Shown one piece after another: positions 20,407 through 22,601 of a stretch of 22,601 bases of DNA (positions within the stretch are counted from its first letter, which is position 1; every line of letters begins with the position of its first letter). Source of the DNA: an uncultured Eggerthellaceae bacterium (lineage in GTDB: Bacteria > Actinomycetota > Coriobacteriia > Coriobacteriales > Eggerthellaceae); NCBI GenBank assembly GCA_934668515.1, contig CAKUNS010000026.1, positions 1 through 22,601 of the forward strand, in the 5' to 3' direction. The position numbers and the translations under genes were made by a program. A model generated the notes under the pieces. That model worked only from the letters and a program-made list of their open reading frames with translations. It made no database searches and was not told the origin of the DNA.

Positions 20407-22440
20407 TTACTTCTTGAACTGGGATGGATGTTTCTTGAAGAAGTCGGTACGAGGCGGAAGCTCACGCACCGGATGATCGGTCTCGCCCTGTTCAGCCAGC
20501 TCGGTAAGCGTCAGAAAATCGTGATCCCAGCTGAAGAAGGTTTCGGGCTGGAAGTTCAGATACGAGCAGATCTCCTCGCAACCTGCGGGAACGATGGGAT
20601 GCATGAGCATGGTGGCCGCCCACAGCAGGTACGCGGAATCGGAAAGCACCTGACGGCGCAGCGCCTCGTCGCCGTTGTTCTCGGCGGCCTTGATGCCGTC
20701 GGCCCAATGCTTGTTCGCCGCACGGATGAACTCATCCATGATCGACATCACGGAATGAAGCTCGGCTTTTTGCATAAGCTGGTCGTACGAACGCAGCGTG
20801 CGATGCACGAGCGCCACAACCTCAGCCGAAGGGTCGTCAAGCGGCACGTTGCCCTCGAAATTGTTCTTGGCTTCGTACAGAACGCTTCGCGCCAAACGGT
20901 TGAAGACGTTGGTCAGAAGCGCGCCTTCCTTCAAAGCAGGATCGGCCACACGCGGGTCGTCGCGCTCTTCGGGCGATGCCGTGAAGGGCTTCGGCTTGAA
21001 GCCGACCGACTTCTGATCAAGGCCGAGCGCCAAGAAGTGCGCGCGCAGCTGTTCAACGGTGTAAAAATCAAGCAACTCGTCGGCGGTTGGAGGCTTAACC
21101 GAACCCGAGGACGACGCCTTCTTGTTGCCAAGAAGCACATGATGGTTGGCAACAAGCGTGGTCTGGCGAAGCGGACGGTCGGTTGCCTCGTGCGAGAAAA
21201 TCTCGCCGGGCTGCAGGGCCTTCCACAAAGCAGGCTGTACAACGCCGTAAAAGTACAGGTTGTCCTGGCCGATGAACTGGTAAACCGTCGCATCGGGACT
21301 GCACCAGAAATCTTTCCACGTGTCAACCGGCAGGCCAAGCGCGTCGTTCGCCGCGATGGTGAACGAGATAGGCGCCCACAGGCTTTCAGGCCAGCACCAT
21401 ACGGTAAGGCCCTCTACCCCGTCGATAACCGGGGCTTTCACACCCCACTCGATGTTGCCGGTGATGCGGAACGGCACCAGCGCCTTGCTGGTGCGGAAAC
21501 GAAGACCGCGGTTGCGAAGCACATCGCGAGCTGCGTCGCGCTCGTCAATGGACTTGAACTCAAGCTCGAAGCTCTGCTTGCCCTTCGGAGCCTCGTGCAG
21601 CTCATGAACAGGAAGATCGGCTGCAAGCGCCTCGTAGTCGTCGCGCAGTTCGTTCTTCACATAGATGATAGGCGCACCCAAGAACTCGCTGATGACCTGG
21701 GGGACGATGTCGCGAACGTTGACGTCCTCCTGAAGAGCCGCCACGTGCTCGCGCAGGTACTCCGCGAACGCGGGCAGATCGAAGTACCAGTTCTCGACCG
21801 GGCGCATCTCGGGAACCGTGCCGGTAAGGGACGACTCAGGCTTGATAAGCTCCTCGGGAGCGTAGCTGTGGCCAAGGTCGCACTCGTCGGCATAAGCATG
21901 CTCGGACTTGCATCCTTGCACCGGGCAATGGCCATGAACCTGACGTCCGTTCAGGAACGTCTGGGCCTGCGTATCGTAGAACTGAAGGGTCGAACGCTTC
22001 TGAAGGAAGCCATTCTCGTACAAACGCGTGATGAACTCATTGGACAAGCGTTGATGAACCTCGCCCGCATGACCGATGCCCGAGCCCTCGAAGATGGACA
22101 GGCTGATGTCGTACGCGTCAAGCGTGGCCTTCTGAGCGTCGTGATTGCGAGCGACGTAATCGTTGATGGTGCCTTCGAACTCACCGGATTCGACCAACTT
22201 GCGGTAGCCCTCGTTGATGGGCGAGCCGAAACAGTCGGTTCCACTGATGAAGCGCACGTTTTGCGAGCCGATGCGATCGCGCAGGAAGCGCGCGTACGCG
22301 TCGGCGGGCACGAAGACGCCGGCGATGTGGCCGAAATGAAGCGGCTTGTTGCCATACGGCATACCCGCCGTGACGACCGCGCGAGCAGGCCACGTCAGAC
22401 GCTGATCGCGCAGATAGGTTTCGTTGTTATTGAACTGCAT
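20407..22440 (-). CDS. Methionyl-tRNA synthetase-like class I tRNA ligase, divergent
   Basis: A 677-residue class I aminoacyl-tRNA synthetase, closest to MetRS by its order of motifs, which would charge tRNA-Met. The HIGH motif is HFGH (35-38) within MPYGNKPLHFGHIAG. FISGTDCFGSP follows. The zinc region has Cys172, 177 and 187 and His191 instead of the usual two CxxC pairs. WCWPESLWAPISF and FIGQDNLYFYGVVQPALW replace the usual FIGKD..FH block. The KMSKS loop reads NKKASSSGS (439-447). About 80 extra residues lie between FLGAPIIYVKN and FRITGNIEWGVKAP. The C-terminal half is an all-alpha anticodon-binding region. No tRNA-binding C-terminal OB domain is seen. The ATG at 22440 has AAGGAG 10 nt upstream. 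It overlaps the end of the preceding gene by 14 bp. Confidence 0.85.
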   Translation of the reverse strand: MQFNNNETYLRDQRLTWPARAVVTAGMPYGNKPLHFGHIAGVFVPADAYARFLRDRIGSQNVRFISGTDCFGSPINEGYRKLVESGEFEGTINDYVARNHDAQKATLDAYDISLSIFEGSGIGHAGEVHQRLSNEFITRLYENGFLQKRSTLQFYDTQAQTFLNGRQVHGHCPVQGCKSEHAYADECDLGHSYAPEELIKPESSLTGTVPEMRPVENWYFDLPAFAEYLREHVAALQEDVNVRDIVPQVISEFLGAPIIYVKNELRDDYEALAADLPVHELHEAPKGKQSFELEFKSIDERDAARDVLRNRGLRFRTSKALVPFRITGNIEWGVKAPVIDGVEGLTVWCWPESLWAPISFTIAANDALGLPVDTWKDFWCSPDATVYQFIGQDNLYFYGVVQPALWKALQPGEIFSHEATDRPLRQTTLVANHHVLLGNKKASSSGSVKPPTADELLDFYTVEQLRAHFLALGLDQKSVGFKPKPFTASPEERDDPRVADPALKEGALLTNVFNRLARSVLYEAKNNFEGNVPLDDPSAEVVALVHRTLRSYDQLMQKAELHSVMSIMDEFIRAANKHWADGIKAAENNGDEALRRQVLSDSAYLLWAATMLMHPIVPAGCEEICSYLNFQPETFFSWDHDFLTLTELAEQGETDHPVRELPPRTDFFKKHPSQFKK

Positions 22441-22601
22441 GTTCGGATCGCTCCTTCAAAAGCAATGCCAAATCGCTGTCTGATTCGCTCTCTCCCAAAA
22501 GGCTCGAGAGGCTTGAAAAGTCGTAGAGACCGGAAAGATGCAGATCGTACGTACTGTAGGATCGCGCGCCCGCAAGCTTGGCCGCGTATGCGCATGCATC
22601 C
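22427..22601 (-). CDS. C-terminal end of an unidentified gene (5' part outside window)
   Basis: A frame open from the right edge to a TAA at 22427-22429 gives the last 57 residues of a protein. They include KLAGARSYSTYDLHL and a Ser-rich SSLSSLLGESESDSD, ending in KERSEHAVQ. Codon choice looks like that of the neighbours, and the stop overlaps the MetRS-like start by 14 bp, as expected for coupled genes. I do not recognise the family from this fragment. Confidence 0.6.
   Translation of the reverse strand, partial: DACAYAAKLAGARSYSTYDLHLSGLYDFSSLSSLLGESESDSDLALLLKERSEHAVQ

Overview
The window reads as chromosomal DNA of a fairly GC-rich monoderm actinobacterium. The best fit is class Coriobacteriia, probably Eggerthellaceae. 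This is inferred from gene style: a Ser/Ala-rich lipoprotein linker, a multi-cluster Fe-S protein, an LCP-family wall protein, an NlpC/P60 hydrolase and an atypical MetRS. I could not check it against a database. Most genes lie on the minus strand. I see no insertion sequence, prophage, CRISPR array, tRNA or rRNA.

Layout, left to right. 1-2484 is a minus-strand amino-acid ABC importer (lipoprotein, permease, ATPase cut by the window edge) with a clear promoter, operator-like repeats and three hairpins between the first two genes. 2563-3714 is a cytoplasmic protein with four ferredoxin-type Fe-S motifs around a central Cys-rich segment. 3898-4665 (TSUP permease, +) converges on 4695-5219 (HdeD/DUF308 membrane protein, -). 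5220-5657 shows no convincing gene. 5658-7595 is a 14-TM-type MFS transporter fused to two CBS domains. Convergent to it are lgt, a Cys-rich 'CW' protein and a NifU-type Fe-S carrier. 9428-12313 pairs murA with an LCP/LytR protein whose catalytic arginines look lost. 12490-14151 is rpsB-tsf, with hairpins after each gene. 14360-16818 is a metal P-type ATPase preceded by a DUF6110-type small membrane protein, behind an AT-rich regulatory region rich in palindromes. engB lies on the + strand from 17228. The right end, on the minus strand, holds a GNAT acetyltransferase, rnhA, an NlpC/P60 endopeptidase, a MetRS-like enzyme and the tail of one more gene.

Functional themes are cell envelope (lgt, murA, LCP, NlpC/P60, HdeD), translation and ribosome assembly (rpsB, tsf, metG, engB), Fe-S and metal handling (Fe-S protein, NifU domain, P-type ATPase/DUF6110) and transport. 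Lgt would lipidate the ABC binding protein. MurA makes the first committed precursor of the wall that the LCP and NlpC/P60 proteins work on.

The most interesting items are the MFS-CBS fusion, the P-type ATPase without a CPC motif and its PacL-like small partner with a palindromic control region, the MetRS with altered KMSKS loop and zinc knuckle, the degenerate LCP protein, and a recurring 'hairpin then TTCGT' terminator form.
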